Positions 42,434 through 51,585 of a stretch of 64,000 nucleotides of DNA are shown here, in pieces. The notes under the pieces were generated by a model. It did not search any database, was not told the origin of the DNA, and saw only the letters and a program-made list of their open reading frames with translations. Position 1 is the first letter of the stretch; the number at the start of each line of letters is the position of its first letter. Source of the stretch: Candidatus Palauibacter rhopaloidicola. GTDB lineage: Bacteria; Gemmatimonadota; Gemmatimonadetes; Palauibacterales; Palauibacteraceae. The translations under genes and the position numbers were made by a program. The stretch spans positions 1-64,000 of the forward strand of contig JAPPGH010000024.1 of NCBI GenBank assembly GCA_026914155.1, read 5' to 3'.

Positions 42434-44095
42434 TCAGTCGAGCGCGGGGTGCCGCGTGTGCCAGTCCGTCGCCGCCTGGAAAGCGTGCGCCACGCTCAGG
42501 ATCTTGTCGTCCGCGAACAGATCCCCGATGAGCGTGGTCGTCAGGGGCTGCTCCGCCTCCTCGTCCTCGGGCCCGAGCGGGCCGAAGCCGTACTGGACGA
42601 CGGCCGCCGGGTGCCCCGTCTCGTTCGTGAGCCCCACCTCGCCCGAGCCGGTGGCGAACATGTCGAAACCCTCCATCGCCTCGGCCATGCGCTTCATCAC
42701 GATGAGGCGCCGCCGCTGCGCGTGCACGTAGTCCATCGCCAGACCCTCGCGCCCGCGGCGGAACCGCGTGAAGTCGCGCTCCTCCACCTCGCTGAGCCCC
42801 TCCGGCACCGGGGGCAGTTCCCCGCCGGGGGCCACGTGAAAATCGAAGGCCGACGAAGACTCGGCGCCCAGCGAACTCGCCGACTGGGCGGGCAGTTCGC
42901 GCATGAGCCGCGGCCGCGCCCCGAGTTCCTCCAGCTTCTCGACGAAGGAGTGCGGCGCGTCCTCCGTGTATCCGATGGAAAGCGCGCCGAGGTCCGGGTT
43001 GCGCTCGAAACGGAACGGCATCGTGATGGAGGCGGGGTCCTTCTCGTCCGCGCCGTGGATCTCGTTGAACACGAGCGCGCAGTCCTCGATCGTGCGGCAC
43101 ATGGGGCCCGTCTTGTCCATGCTCCACGAGAGCACCATGCCCCCGTAGCGGCTCACGCGCCCGAAGGTGGGGCGGAGGGCGCTCAGCCCGTTGCGGCGGC
43201 TCGGCGAGACGATGGACCCGCGCGTCTCGGTCCCGATCGAGAACGCGACGCAGCCCGCCGCCGTCGCCGACCCCGGCCCGGCGGAAGATCCGCTCGATCC
43301 CCAGGCCAGATTCCACGGGTTCAGCGTCCGGCCGCGGTACCAGCGGTCGCCCCGCGCGAATTCTCCCGTCGCGAGCTTGGCGATGAGCACGGCGCCCGCC
43401 GCGTTCAGCCGGCGCACGACCTCCGCGTCCTCCTCGATCATCTGGGTCTGGAACGCCGCCGAGCCCCACGTCGTCCGCGCCCCGACGGTCGAGAAGAGAT
43501 CCTTCAGGCCGTAGGGGATCCCGTGCAGGGGGCCGCGCCACTCCCCCGCGCGGATCTCCGCCTCCGCCTGCTCCGCCTCTTCCCTGCCCCGGTCCTCGAG
43601 GATCGTCACCGCGCACAGCAGCACGGGGTCGTACCGCTTCATGCGCTCCATGTAGATGTCGAACAGCTCGGTCGGCGAGACCCGGCGCTCCCTGACGAGG
43701 GCCGACAGCCGGTGTACGGGGAGAAACGCGATCTCCTCCTCGGTGGAGGGCACGGGACCCTCCCAGGGTTCGACGTCGATCGCGGTCTTCTCGAACGGGT
43801 TCATCCCCGCCCGCCAGTACTTCTCCAGCAACGCCCCCGTCCCGCCCGGATACGCCTGGAACTGAAGCGCCGGCGGCTCCCCGTTCCCGAGCGGGATGAC
43901 ATCCTCCTGCACAGCTTCGTGCGGTGCCCTCGGCCCCGTCGCGCCGGGAGCGGCGGAAATCGCCTCCGGGGCGGCCACCAGCACCCGCGGATCCAGGGCC
44001 CCCGCCGCAGTCGCCGCAGCCGCAGCTTTCAAGAATCCGCGTCGCCGGATGCCGCCGGCTTCCGTTTCGTGATCCGTGTTGTGGTTGCCGGACAC
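42434..44095 (-). CDS. Tat-exported amidase (amidase signature family)
   Basis: Amidase-signature enzymes hydrolyse amide bonds. From the GTG at 44095, preceded by a perfect AGGAGG, the 553-residue precursor has a twin-arginine signal ([20 protein letters not shown]). The Ser-Ser-Lys triad is visible: Lys198 in [12 protein letters not shown], the cis-Ser region [16 protein letters not shown] near 268, and nucleophile Ser294 in [12 protein letters not shown]. Export suggests action on extracytoplasmic substrates; a GatA role is excluded by the signal and lack of gatB/C. It is 52 nt upstream of the serine hydrolase gene and probably cotranscribed with it. Confidence 0.92.
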   Translation of the reverse strand: MSGNHNTDHETEAGGIRRRGFLKAAAAATAAGALDPRVLVAAPEAISAAPGATGPRAPHEAVQEDVIPLGNGEPPALQFQAYPGGTGALLEKYWRAGMNPFEKTAIDVEPWEGPVPSTEEEIAFLPVHRLSALVRERRVSPTELFDIYMERMKRYDPVLLCAVTILEDRGREEAEQAEAEIRAGEWRGPLHGIPYGLKDLFSTVGARTTWGSAAFQTQMIEEDAEVVRRLNAAGAVLIAKLATGEFARGDRWYRGRTLNPWNLAWGSSGSSAGPGSATAAGCVAFSIGTETRGSIVSPSRRNGLSALRPTFGRVSRYGGMVLSWSMDKTGPMCRTIEDCALVFNEIHGADEKDPASITMPFRFERNPDLGALSIGYTEDAPHSFVEKLEELGARPRLMRELPAQSASSLGAESSSAFDFHVAPGGELPPVPEGLSEVEERDFTRFRRGREGLAMDYVHAQRRRLIVMKRMAEAMEGFDMFATGSGEVGLTNETGHPAAVVQYGFGPLGPEDEEAEQPLTTTLIGDLFADDKILSVAHAFQAATDWHTRHPALD

Positions 44096-44349
44096 TCGCG
44101 CCTCCTGTAGCCGGGAATTGCTTCGGGGGTCCAGGTAGAGCCCGCCTCGCCTGTCCGTCACACTGCGGCGCGATTCACCAGCCGACAAGCCATGCTCACC
44201 ACTCCGGAGTTCGTTTCACCTGGCCGCGAAGATCCGGTCCCGCGAAACTCCGACCGTCGTTCTCGCGTCAGCACCGTATCCGTCCACAGTGTTAGGCGCC
44301 GCGGGCGGATGTCGGCCCATACCGTCACCCGTGATCCAGGAGGTTCGGG

Positions 44350-44664
44350 ATGGACATGGACCTTGTCGTCATCTTCGCGTTCATCTCCGCGATCGTGCTG
44401 ATCATCACCGGGGGCGTCGTACTCTTGCCGATCTCGCGCAAGCTGGGCTACTTCCTCGAGCAGGCTGCGCGAGACCGGGCAGGCCGGCTCGGCGGCGGAG
44501 CAAAGGAGACATTGCCGGGTCCGGCAGCGAACGACCGCCTCCTCCAGACGCTCTCCGACCTGCAGGACCAGGTGGGACAACTCGCGGAGCGACAGGCGTT
44601 CACCGAACAACTCCTCGAGCGTCGCCCGGGGGACCGCGATCGCGAGACGGATGTCGAGGGATGA
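44350..44664 (+). CDS. Small single-pass membrane protein with coiled-coil tail
   Basis: The 104-residue product is preceded by AGGAGG at good spacing. Residues 4-30 form a hydrophobic helix (LVVIFAFISAIVLIITGGVVLL), followed by a charged region and a predicted helical segment (LLQTLSDLQDQVGQLAERQAFTEQLLER) that looks like a short coiled coil. The topology resembles PspB/PspC-type or signalling-accessory small proteins, but the family is not recognised. It is divergent from the amidase gene, with 254 bp between them that contain no other gene. Confidence 0.75.
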   Translation: MDMDLVVIFAFISAIVLIITGGVVLLPISRKLGYFLEQAARDRAGRLGGGAKETLPGPAANDRLLQTLSDLQDQVGQLAERQAFTEQLLERRPGDRDRETDVEG

Positions 44665-45017
44665 AGCCGGAGCGCGACTGCGACGACGGGCGATGCGAAC
44701 ACTGGCAATCGGTTGGAACGTGCGCGAGTGGATTGACGCCGGGGCGCGCGCGATCACTTCGGTAGAACGACTTCATCCCCACTTCTTCCCTGCCACAGGA
44801 GGGTGATCCGCCGCCCCGGCGTCGTAGACTCTCAGGAGTGCACCCCGCTGAGCGGGCCGTGTTCCCCGGAATCCGACACTTGGACGCCACGGACCCGCCA
44901 GAGGTTGCATGCCCCCTTCAGCAGCCATTAACATAATCAAGTAAGTACACACATGGCTCCCGGGCAGCGGAGGCCACAAGGATTCAAGGTGCCTTCCAGG
45001 AGGAGAAACACACGTCG
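44665..45017. other. 353-bp gap without a recognised gene
   Basis: Most of this stretch shows no convincing coding frame on either strand. Near its right end is an A/T-rich patch with TTGCAT (44905-44910) and TAACAT (44929-44934) separated by 18 nt, a plausible promoter for the plus-strand pair that follows. AGGAGGAG lies 12 nt before the next ATG. Confidence 0.5.
44905..44934 (+). promoter_or_regulatory. Candidate promoter of the DUF7662-like/PIN pair
   Basis: TTGCAT and TAACAT with an 18-nt spacer stand in an A/T-rich patch about 85 bp before the first start codon. This is a sequence match only. Confidence 0.35.
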
Positions 45018-45461
45018 ATGAACCGCACGCGTGCATTCCTGGTCCGTGAAGCGGCGGCACGAGGGAAGTACGCGCCGCTATACACTCACCTCTCCGTTCG
45101 CGCGGGGCGAGAATGGCGGGCCACGTTCGCGGAAGTCGAGGGAGTCCTCGGTTTCCGTCTACCTCCCTCCGCCCGCCTTCACAGGCCATGGTGGTCGAAT
45201 CCGGGTCGGGGTGGCGGCCACAGCCATGCGCTCGCTTGGAGTGCGGCGGGCTGGACGACGGGGTCCGTGGATCTAGAAGCCGAGACGCTGGTGTTCTCTC
45301 GTATCGTCGAGCCGGCGAATCGCGACCCTGCCACGTCGCGCGAGAAATCACCGAGCCGGCGGTACACCGTTGACGACATCTTCACGCCGCACGATCCCGG
45401 TCCCTGGCCGGAGGGATTCCTGTGCAGCCGTGAAGAACTCTACGGGGACGACGGCCGGTAA
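45018..45461 (+). CDS. DUF7662-like protein, possible antitoxin partner of the PIN protein
   Basis: The 147-residue protein contains KYAPLYTHLSVRAGREWRA, then FAEVEGVLGFRLPPSARLHRPWWSN and HSHALAWSAAGWTTGSVDLEAETLVF. This pattern of an early Y-x-P-L-x-x-H-L, a central LPPSAR...WW and a final AGW...VF fits the small DUF7662 family as I recall it. The C-terminal ~50 residues are charged and look like a linker. It ends 6 nt before the PIN gene, so the pair is cotranscribed. An antitoxin role is inferred from that position only. Confidence 0.65.
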   Translation: MNRTRAFLVREAAARGKYAPLYTHLSVRAGREWRATFAEVEGVLGFRLPPSARLHRPWWSNPGRGGGHSHALAWSAAGWTTGSVDLEAETLVFSRIVEPANRDPATSREKSPSRRYTVDDIFTPHDPGPWPEGFLCSREELYGDDGR

Positions 45462-45467
45462 GCTCTC

Positions 45468-45908
45468 TTGTTCATCGATACCAACATCCTCGTATCGGCC
45501 CGGTTTCAAACCGCCCCGCACTGGAGCCTCGCCAGCGCGGCGCTCGATGCGTTGATCAATGGCGCCGAAGCGCTACACGTAAGTCGTCAGATCTTGAGGG
45601 AGTACCTGGCCGCGGTGACGCGGCCCCAAACCTGGTCCGATCCCGTCAGTATGACCGACGCGCTGCGAGACCTGGAACGGATGCCGCGTTTCTTCCAGAT
45701 CCTCGAGGACGGTCCCGGCGTCACGCGCACGCTCGCGGGGCTCCTCCGGGACGTTCCGGTCGCCGGCCGCCAAGTTCACGACGCCAATATCGTCGCCACG
45801 ATGCTGACCCACGGGGAACACCGGCTCCTGACACTGAACCGCAAGGACTTCAGCCGGTTCGGGCACGTTTTGGAACTGGTTCCGATCGACGAGGCCGGCG
45901 CGGGCTGA
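45468..45908 (+). CDS. PIN-domain protein, VapC-like toxin candidate
   Basis: The 146-residue product starts at a TTG and has the PIN-domain acidic set: Asp4 in FIDTNILVS, Glu45 in LREYLAAV, Asp105 in VHDANIVATML and Asp127 in NRKDFSRFG. It is the expected length for VapC-type ribonucleases that cut tRNA or other RNA. No Shine-Dalgarno is evident, so translation is probably coupled to the upstream gene. No VapB-like DNA-binding antitoxin is present; the upstream DUF7662-like gene takes that position. Confidence 0.85.
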   Translation: MFIDTNILVSARFQTAPHWSLASAALDALINGAEALHVSRQILREYLAAVTRPQTWSDPVSMTDALRDLERMPRFFQILEDGPGVTRTLAGLLRDVPVAGRQVHDANIVATMLTHGEHRLLTLNRKDFSRFGHVLELVPIDEAGAG

Positions 45909-45944
45909 GCCACTTCAGCCGGGTCGAGGCGCCGTGCGGGGTCC

Positions 45945-47072
45945 CTAGCCCGGGAGGTTGAAGAAGGCGAGGCCGAGGACGACGTAGACGGCGAGGAGGA
46001 GGACGCCCTCCATCCAGTGGGTCTTGCCGTCGTCGGCGATCTGTCCCACGACGAGGACGGAGACCGCGACGGCCACGATTTCGAGCGGCGAGAAGACGAG
46101 GTCGATCGGCTGCGGCCCGATCGCGTAGGAGAGGAAGACGAGGAGCGGGGCGATCAGAAGCGCGATCTGGAGGGAGGATCCCACCGCGATCTGAATCGAC
46201 AGGTCCATCTTGTTCCGCAGGGCGACGAGCACGGCGGTCGAATGTTCCGCCGCGTTGCCGACGAGGGCGACGACGATCACGCCCACGAAGACCTCGGTCA
46301 TGCCCAGGGAGTGGGCCGCCTCCTCCGCCCCGCCGACGAGGATCTCGCTCATCCAGCCCACGAGCGCGGCCGCCCCGACGAGGACGGCGAACGACTTGCC
46401 CTTCGACCACGCGGGATCCGCGTGCGCCGCGCCGGCGGCGTGCCCCGTCCCCTGGTAGAGTTCCGCGTGCGTCCGCAGCGCGAAAACGAGGGACAGGACG
46501 TAGCAGACGACGAGGACGACGGAGATCTCGAGGCTCAACCACCCGGACCCCGATCCCGCCGCCGCGGCCGCCCCCGTCGCCGCGGCCGTCTCCGCCTCCG
46601 CTCCATTCCGGAGATAGTACAGCAGCGACGGGATGACGAGCCCGACCGCGCTCAGCAGGAGGAGCGTGGAGCCCAGCTTGGCCGCGGTGCGGTTGAAGGT
46701 CTGGGTCCGGAACTTCAGGCCCCCGAGCAGCGCGCTGAGCCCGAAGATGAGGAGGATGTTCCCGATGATCGACCCGGTGAGCGACGCCTTCACCAGGTCG
46801 TGCAGGCCCGCCCGGAGCGCGAAGATGGCGATGATGAGTTCCGCGGCGTTTCCGAACGTCGCGTTCAGCAATCCGCCGAGGCCGGCGCCCACGTGCTCGG
46901 CGAGCATCTCGGTGGACTTCCCCATGATCCCGGCGAGGGGAACGATCGCGACCGCGGAGGTAAGAAAGAGCGTGGTCGCCGACGCGTGGACGACGTACTC
47001 GAGCACGAGCGTGATGGGAACGAAGACGAGAAGGAGCAGGAGAACCTGGTCCGCTTTCACCCTGAGAGCCAA
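45945..47072 (-). CDS. Calcium/proton antiporter (CaCA superfamily, Cax/ChaA type)
   Basis: The 375-residue inner-membrane protein has about eleven hydrophobic segments and two alpha-repeat motifs, [14 protein letters not shown] in the first half and [15 protein letters not shown] in the second, with the conserved Asn-Ala-Ala-Glu residues for cation binding. It would export Ca2+ in exchange for protons. The TTG at 47072 is preceded by AGGAG; the open frame continues upstream only because it reads through the tRNA-Cys gene. Confidence 0.92.
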   Translation of the reverse strand: MALRVKADQVLLLLLVFVPITLVLEYVVHASATTLFLTSAVAIVPLAGIMGKSTEMLAEHVGAGLGGLLNATFGNAAELIIAIFALRAGLHDLVKASLTGSIIGNILLIFGLSALLGGLKFRTQTFNRTAAKLGSTLLLLSAVGLVIPSLLYYLRNGAEAETAAATGAAAAAGSGSGWLSLEISVVLVVCYVLSLVFALRTHAELYQGTGHAAGAAHADPAWSKGKSFAVLVGAAALVGWMSEILVGGAEEAAHSLGMTEVFVGVIVVALVGNAAEHSTAVLVALRNKMDLSIQIAVGSSLQIALLIAPLLVFLSYAIGPQPIDLVFSPLEIVAVAVSVLVVGQIADDGKTHWMEGVLLLAVYVVLGLAFFNLPG

Positions 47073-47123
47073 CCCGTTCTCCTCCTGCGTTCGCGTAAAA
47101 TGCGACGGGAGATCCGAAGAAAG

Positions 47124-47194
47124 AGGCGCCGTCCGGATTCGAACCGGAGTAGGGGGCTTTGCAGGCCCCTGCCTAACCACTCGGCCACGGCGCC
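47124..47194 (-). tRNA. tRNA-Cys (GCA)
   Basis: The acceptor stem GGCGCCG pairs with CGGCGCC. The anticodon loop is CTGCAAA (anticodon GCA), with a GTTCGAATCC T-arm. The discriminator base is U, as is characteristic of tRNA-Cys. No CCA is encoded. Confidence 0.95.
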
Positions 47195-47280
47195 GGAGTT
47201 CGCACAGCCTAATGGAGCGACCACACGGATGCCACCGCCGGAAGGTTCTCCAGCGCGCCCCGGGCTGCTATACTCGCGCG

Positions 47281-48942
47281 ATGCTACCGTCGATCCGACG
47301 CGCCCTCCCGATCCTCCTCGCCCTCGTCTCCGCGGCCATGGCTCCCATGCATCTGGCCGGGCAGTTCACCGACGCGCGGCTGCCGAGGAAGGGGAAGCTG
47401 TGGCTCACGATCTCGCCGACGCTGCTGAACTGGACCGAACAGTTCGCCTTCGACTCGAGCGCGGCGATCGTCGACGGGGAGCGCGAGCCGCTCGCCGCCC
47501 ACTTCGACGGTCCGCTCGCCCGCCGCATGTTTCCTCCTCCCTTCGCTCTCATCCAGGATCTGAACAACGATGCGGAGGCGCTCGGCTTCGAACCCGTGAC
47601 CGAGGACGACTTCTCCTTCGGCGGGCTCGACTTCTCGGCGATGCGGGCGCAGGTCCGCCGACTCGGGCTCGGCGTCGAGGTGGGGGTGCTCGACTGGGTC
47701 AGCGTGGGAGTCCGGGCTCCGTTCACGCTCACGGACATGGCGGTGGGCTTCGCGTTCGATTCCACCGCGACCGTGACCGGAAACGGTGCGGCTTTCGAGT
47801 CCGGTGCGCCCTTTCTCGTGGACGCGCAGTCGGCGCTCGACGATCTCGGTTCGCTGATCCGTGGCGGCTCCCTGACCGGAACCGCGCTCGAGGAAGCGAT
47901 CGCGCTCCGGAGCGCCACGCAGAACTTCGTCAACGCGCTGGGGATGCGGGCCTCAGCCGGAGCGCTGATTCCCACCGCCTCCAGCGCGGCGGGGGCCCAG
48001 ATGGCGCAACGTTTCGCGGATTTCGCGGCGGCGTTCGACGCGCTCGGCTTCACGCTGCCGGAGCTTTCGCTGCCCGAGTTCGCGACGGAGGATGACTTCA
48101 ACTCGTTGTTCCTGAGCCAAGGCTTCGCCGATCGGCTGCCGAGGGATACCAGGAACGAGCTCGATCTGGGGGAGGTCGAAGTCTCCTTGCGCGTGAACCT
48201 CTTCGACGGCATCACGCGCCGCAGGCCGATCCCGGGGCCGGCCGCGGACCCGGACGCGGGGTCCGATTCCGGAGCGGACCCGGAACGCGGCATTCGGCTG
48301 CGCACGAGCGTGGGCGCACTCGCCCGCCTGCCGATCCGAAACCGCAACCTCGCGATCTTCGGAGACCCATCGAATTCGACGGATATACCGATCGGGGACG
48401 GCCAGACCGACATCGAACTGGCGTTGTACCAGGACATCGCCTTCGGAAGCCTGTTCATGATCCGCGCTTCGGCCCGCTACGGGATGCAGCGGCCGGACGA
48501 GGCGGTGATCCGCTTCACCCCTCCGGATCGCCCATACAACCAGGAGGACCTGGTGGCGCTCATGCGGCGGGACCTGGGAGACTACCTCGCGGTCGTCGTC
48601 CGCCCTTCGCTGCGCTTCAACACGGCCCTGAGCGTGGGACTCGAGTACGACTACTTCCGCCTGCCCGCCCCTACCTATCAGTTCGTCGGGATGATCGAGG
48701 GGCTGGACCCGAACACGGTGGCGGCGGAGGGGGCGCAAACCCGCCACCGGCTGGGCGTCGGATTCCTCATCGATATCTCCGAGGCCGGGGGCGTGGAGGA
48801 GCTGCATCAGGGGGCGAGACCCGTACGCGGCGCCTACCAGTTCGGCATCTCGCTGCGGCGCGCAATCTCCGGCTCCGGGGGACGCACGCCGGTCTCCTTC
48901 CGCTACGCGGCCGAACTCCGCTTCCCGATCACGATCTTCTAG
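47281..48942 (+). CDS. Exported outer-membrane beta-barrel-like protein of unknown family
   Basis: The 553-residue precursor has a signal peptide (ALPILLALVSAAMAPMHLAG, then Q). Many amphipathic strands with aromatic girdles follow (VEVGVLDWVSVGVRAPFTL, VRPSLRFNTALSVGLEYDYFRL, HRLGVGFLIDI), and the C-terminus is RFPITIF, with the terminal Phe typical of barrels handled by BamA. A helical Ala-rich part lies at about 180-290. No TonB plug is visible. No Shine-Dalgarno was found. The function is unknown; it may be a porin or structural barrel. Confidence 0.7.
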   Translation: MLPSIRRALPILLALVSAAMAPMHLAGQFTDARLPRKGKLWLTISPTLLNWTEQFAFDSSAAIVDGEREPLAAHFDGPLARRMFPPPFALIQDLNNDAEALGFEPVTEDDFSFGGLDFSAMRAQVRRLGLGVEVGVLDWVSVGVRAPFTLTDMAVGFAFDSTATVTGNGAAFESGAPFLVDAQSALDDLGSLIRGGSLTGTALEEAIALRSATQNFVNALGMRASAGALIPTASSAAGAQMAQRFADFAAAFDALGFTLPELSLPEFATEDDFNSLFLSQGFADRLPRDTRNELDLGEVEVSLRVNLFDGITRRRPIPGPAADPDAGSDSGADPERGIRLRTSVGALARLPIRNRNLAIFGDPSNSTDIPIGDGQTDIELALYQDIAFGSLFMIRASARYGMQRPDEAVIRFTPPDRPYNQEDLVALMRRDLGDYLAVVVRPSLRFNTALSVGLEYDYFRLPAPTYQFVGMIEGLDPNTVAAEGAQTRHRLGVGFLIDISEAGGVEELHQGARPVRGAYQFGISLRRAISGSGGRTPVSFRYAAELRFPITIF

Positions 48943-48947
48943 CGTTA

Positions 48948-49002
48948 CAGCTGCAGCGTCGCCCAACTGCAAACGTCGGCCAGCTGCAACGTGGGCCAGC
49001 GG
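48948..49002. repeat. Imperfect tandem repeats of about 16-17 bp between convergent genes
   Basis: Four degenerate units, each with a CTGCA- or CTACA-type core and a GGCC- or GCCC-like end, run from the barrel gene stop into the end of recN. They are directly seen. They could act as a bidirectional terminator or be a decayed repeat; no clear function is assigned. Confidence 0.45.
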
Positions 49003-50667
49003 CTACAACTGGCCGGCGAGCAGCTCCTCGGCGTGGGCGCGCGAGGCACGGCTGGCGGGGTCGCCGCCGAGCATGCGAGCGACTTCGTGGACGCGTTCTC
49101 CGCCGGTGAGCACCCGGACCGATGTCCGGACGCCTTCGGCTTCCGTGACCTTGCCGACGGAGTAGTGGGCGTCGGCGCGCGCCGCGATCTGCGCGAGGTG
49201 CGTGACGACGAGCACCTGGTGCGCGGCGGAGAGCCTCAGGAGCCGGGCCGCCACGCGGTGCGCCACCTCTCCCCCGATCCCCGCGTCGATCTCGTCGAAT
49301 ACGAGCACGGGCAGGTCGTCCACCTCGATGAGGGCGGTCTCGAGCGCGAGCATGAGGCGGCTCATCTCTCCGCCGGAGGCCACGCGCCGCAGCGGCGCCG
49401 GAGGGAACCCCGGATTCAGGGAGACGAGAAACTCCACCCGTTCGGCGCCGGTCGCCCTGATGTCGCCGTACGCGTCGAGTGCGATCTCGAGCCGGCCTCC
49501 CCGGAGACCGAGTTCCGGGAGCGCGGCCGTCACGGCCTCGCCCAGCGCACGGGCCGACTCGCGGCGCCGCTCGGAGAGTTCGGACGCCCGCGTGGCCAGC
49601 TTGGCGGACGCCGCCTCCCGCGCCGCTTCGAGCCGCTCGATCTGCTCGTCGGCCCCCTGCACGGTCTCCAACTCGCGCCGCGCCTCCTCCCCCGCACGGA
49701 TCACATCCTCCAGAGCGCCGCCATACTTGCGCTTGAGCCGGTAGAGGAGATCCTGCCGGACACGGATTTCGTCGAGCCGTCGAGGGTCGTGCTCGATCGA
49801 GTCGCGGTAGGGAGCCAGGTTCCGCCCGAGTTCCTCCACGTTGCGGAGCGCGGCCTCGAGCAGGTCGCGGAAGGGGCCCGCCTCGCGGTCGATCGTTACG
49901 AGGGCATCGAGTCGGGCCGCGAACTCGCCCAGCCGGTCGACGATCGACCCCTCGGCCTCGTACAGCCCGTGGTGGAGCGCGCCCGAGAGTTCGATCAACT
50001 CCTCGGAATGGGAGAGGCGGCGGGCCTCCGACTCGAGCGTCTCATCCTCGTCCGGCTCGAGCCCGGCTGCGGCGATCTCGTCCCGCTTGAAGCGCAGGTA
50101 GTCCGCCCGCTCGCGCCCCTCGCGCGCCGCGCGGCGCGTGTCCTCCAAGCGTCCGTCGATGCCGCGCAACTCCTCGAATGCGGCCGCGGTCCGAGTGGCG
50201 AGCGCCTCGTGCCGGCCGTGGGCGTCCAGGATCCGCCGCTGCCACGCGCGGTCCAGGAGCCGCTGGTGATCGTGCTGTCCGTGAAGGTCGAGGAGCCGGC
50301 CGCCGAACTCGCGCAGCCTTCCCGCCGTGGATGGCGAGCCGTTGACCCAGGCCCGATGCCGGCCCTCGCGGCGCAACTCGCGGCACAGGATGAGCCAGCC
50401 ATCTTCGTGATCGACGCCGGCGTCCTCGCACAGCGTCCGCAGTCCCTCGACGTCCTCGATCTCGAAGCGGCCTTCGATGCGGGCCGCCCCGGCGCCCGCC
50501 CGGATCATGTCCTGCGACGGCCGTCCTCCGACGAGGAGCGCGAGCGCTTCGACGAGGAGCGACTTTCCCGCCCCCGTCTCGCCGCTGAGCACGCTGAGGC
50601 CCGGTCCGAATTCAAGCGTGGCTTCCTCGACGACGGCGAAGTTCCGGACCCGAAGCTCCCTCAGCAA
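49003..50667 (-). CDS. recN: DNA repair protein RecN
   Basis: This SMC-like ATPase acts in double-strand break repair. The 554 residues contain the Walker A GETGAGKSLLVEALALLVGG near 30, a long coiled-coil centre with LDLHGQHDHQRLLD, the ABC signature VASGGEMSRLMLALE and Walker B VLVFDEIDAGIGGEVA, then VTHLAQIAARAD. The start is a TTG that overlaps the nadK stop by 7 nt. Confidence 0.95.
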   Translation of the reverse strand: MLRELRVRNFAVVEEATLEFGPGLSVLSGETGAGKSLLVEALALLVGGRPSQDMIRAGAGAARIEGRFEIEDVEGLRTLCEDAGVDHEDGWLILCRELRREGRHRAWVNGSPSTAGRLREFGGRLLDLHGQHDHQRLLDRAWQRRILDAHGRHEALATRTAAAFEELRGIDGRLEDTRRAAREGRERADYLRFKRDEIAAAGLEPDEDETLESEARRLSHSEELIELSGALHHGLYEAEGSIVDRLGEFAARLDALVTIDREAGPFRDLLEAALRNVEELGRNLAPYRDSIEHDPRRLDEIRVRQDLLYRLKRKYGGALEDVIRAGEEARRELETVQGADEQIERLEAAREAASAKLATRASELSERRRESARALGEAVTAALPELGLRGGRLEIALDAYGDIRATGAERVEFLVSLNPGFPPAPLRRVASGGEMSRLMLALETALIEVDDLPVLVFDEIDAGIGGEVAHRVAARLLRLSAAHQVLVVTHLAQIAARADAHYSVGKVTEAEGVRTSVRVLTGGERVHEVARMLGGDPASRASRAHAEELLAGQL

Positions 50668-51578
50668 CCTGGCTTCTCTCCGTCCCGCCCGTCCCCCCCG
50701 GATGGGGGCGTCGGGTGTTCGCGGACGTCGCCCCAGCGCAGCTTCCGCCTCAGGACGGTGAAGAACGAATGGCGGGGCAGCCGGACGAGGCCCACGGCAT
50801 GCCTCGATCGAGATACCTCCACGCGGTCTCCCACCGAGAGACGGCAGCCGGGCTGCCCGTCGACGGTCAGTTGCAGGTCGTGGTCCCCCGAGAGGAGTTC
50901 GACGGAGATCCTCGTGTCTCCCGAAAACACGACCGGGCGTACGGCAAGTGTGTGCGGCGAGATCGGCGTCGCGACGATGCCCTCCATCGTCGGCGAGACG
51001 ATGGGACCGCCCGCGGAGAGGCTGTAGGCCGTCGAGCCCGTGGCCGTGGCGAGGATGATGCCGTCCGCGCTGTAGTGTCCCACTTCGTCGTCGTCGGCCA
51101 GCACCCGCAGCCCGATCAGGCGGGCGAAGCCGCTCTTGTGAATGACGGCGTCGTTGATGGCGTAGAAGCTCCGCCCGTCCGGCCCACTGGACCCGTTCGG
51201 AACCACCCGGACGCGGAGGGCGAGGCGCTTCTCGAGGGCGTAGTCCCCGCTCGCCACCATCGACATCGCCGCCTCGAGTTCATCCTCCGAAACCATGGTG
51301 AGAAACCCGAGCCGGCCCAAGTTGCAGCCCAGCACGGGGATCCCGCGCGGCGCCGCCAGGCGCGCCGCCCGCAGCAACGTCCCGTCCCCGCCGAGGGCCA
51401 GGACGAGGGCGACGTCCCCTTCGATCTCCTCCGGCGCGGCGGCGGCGCGGCCCGCCGTCTGCGCGAGCGGCGGTTCGAAGAGGAGAGTGACCCCGAGTTC
51501 ATCCGCCTTCCGCTCGACGCGCTGCAGGAGCGGCTCAAGTTCCGGGTGGTCGGCGATGCCGATGATGAAGAACCTCAC
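50661..51578 (-). CDS. nadK: NAD kinase
   Basis: This enzyme phosphorylates NAD to NADP. The 305-residue protein has LVLALGGDGTLLRAARL (the GGDGT motif), GCNLGRLGFLT, AINDAVIHKSG and the conserved GIILATATGSTAYSLSAGGPIVSP. The GTG start lies 7 nt after the polyprenyl synthase stop. nadK-recN order is conserved in many bacteria. Confidence 0.96.
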   Translation of the reverse strand: MRFFIIGIADHPELEPLLQRVERKADELGVTLLFEPPLAQTAGRAAAAPEEIEGDVALVLALGGDGTLLRAARLAAPRGIPVLGCNLGRLGFLTMVSEDELEAAMSMVASGDYALEKRLALRVRVVPNGSSGPDGRSFYAINDAVIHKSGFARLIGLRVLADDDEVGHYSADGIILATATGSTAYSLSAGGPIVSPTMEGIVATPISPHTLAVRPVVFSGDTRISVELLSGDHDLQLTVDGQPGCRLSVGDRVEVSRSRHAVGLVRLPRHSFFTVLRRKLRWGDVREHPTPPSGGDGRDGEKPGC

Positions 51579-51585
51579 GGGCCGC

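Noticed and set aside
47073..47180. N-terminal extension of the antiporter reading frame
   Set aside because: This part translates the tRNA-Cys gene; AGGAG before the TTG at 47072 marks the real start.
46017..48095. Plus-strand open frame opposite the Ca2+/H+ antiporter running into the barrel gene
   Set aside because: It overlaps a well-supported antiporter gene and a tRNA on the other strand and has a charged, low-complexity composition.
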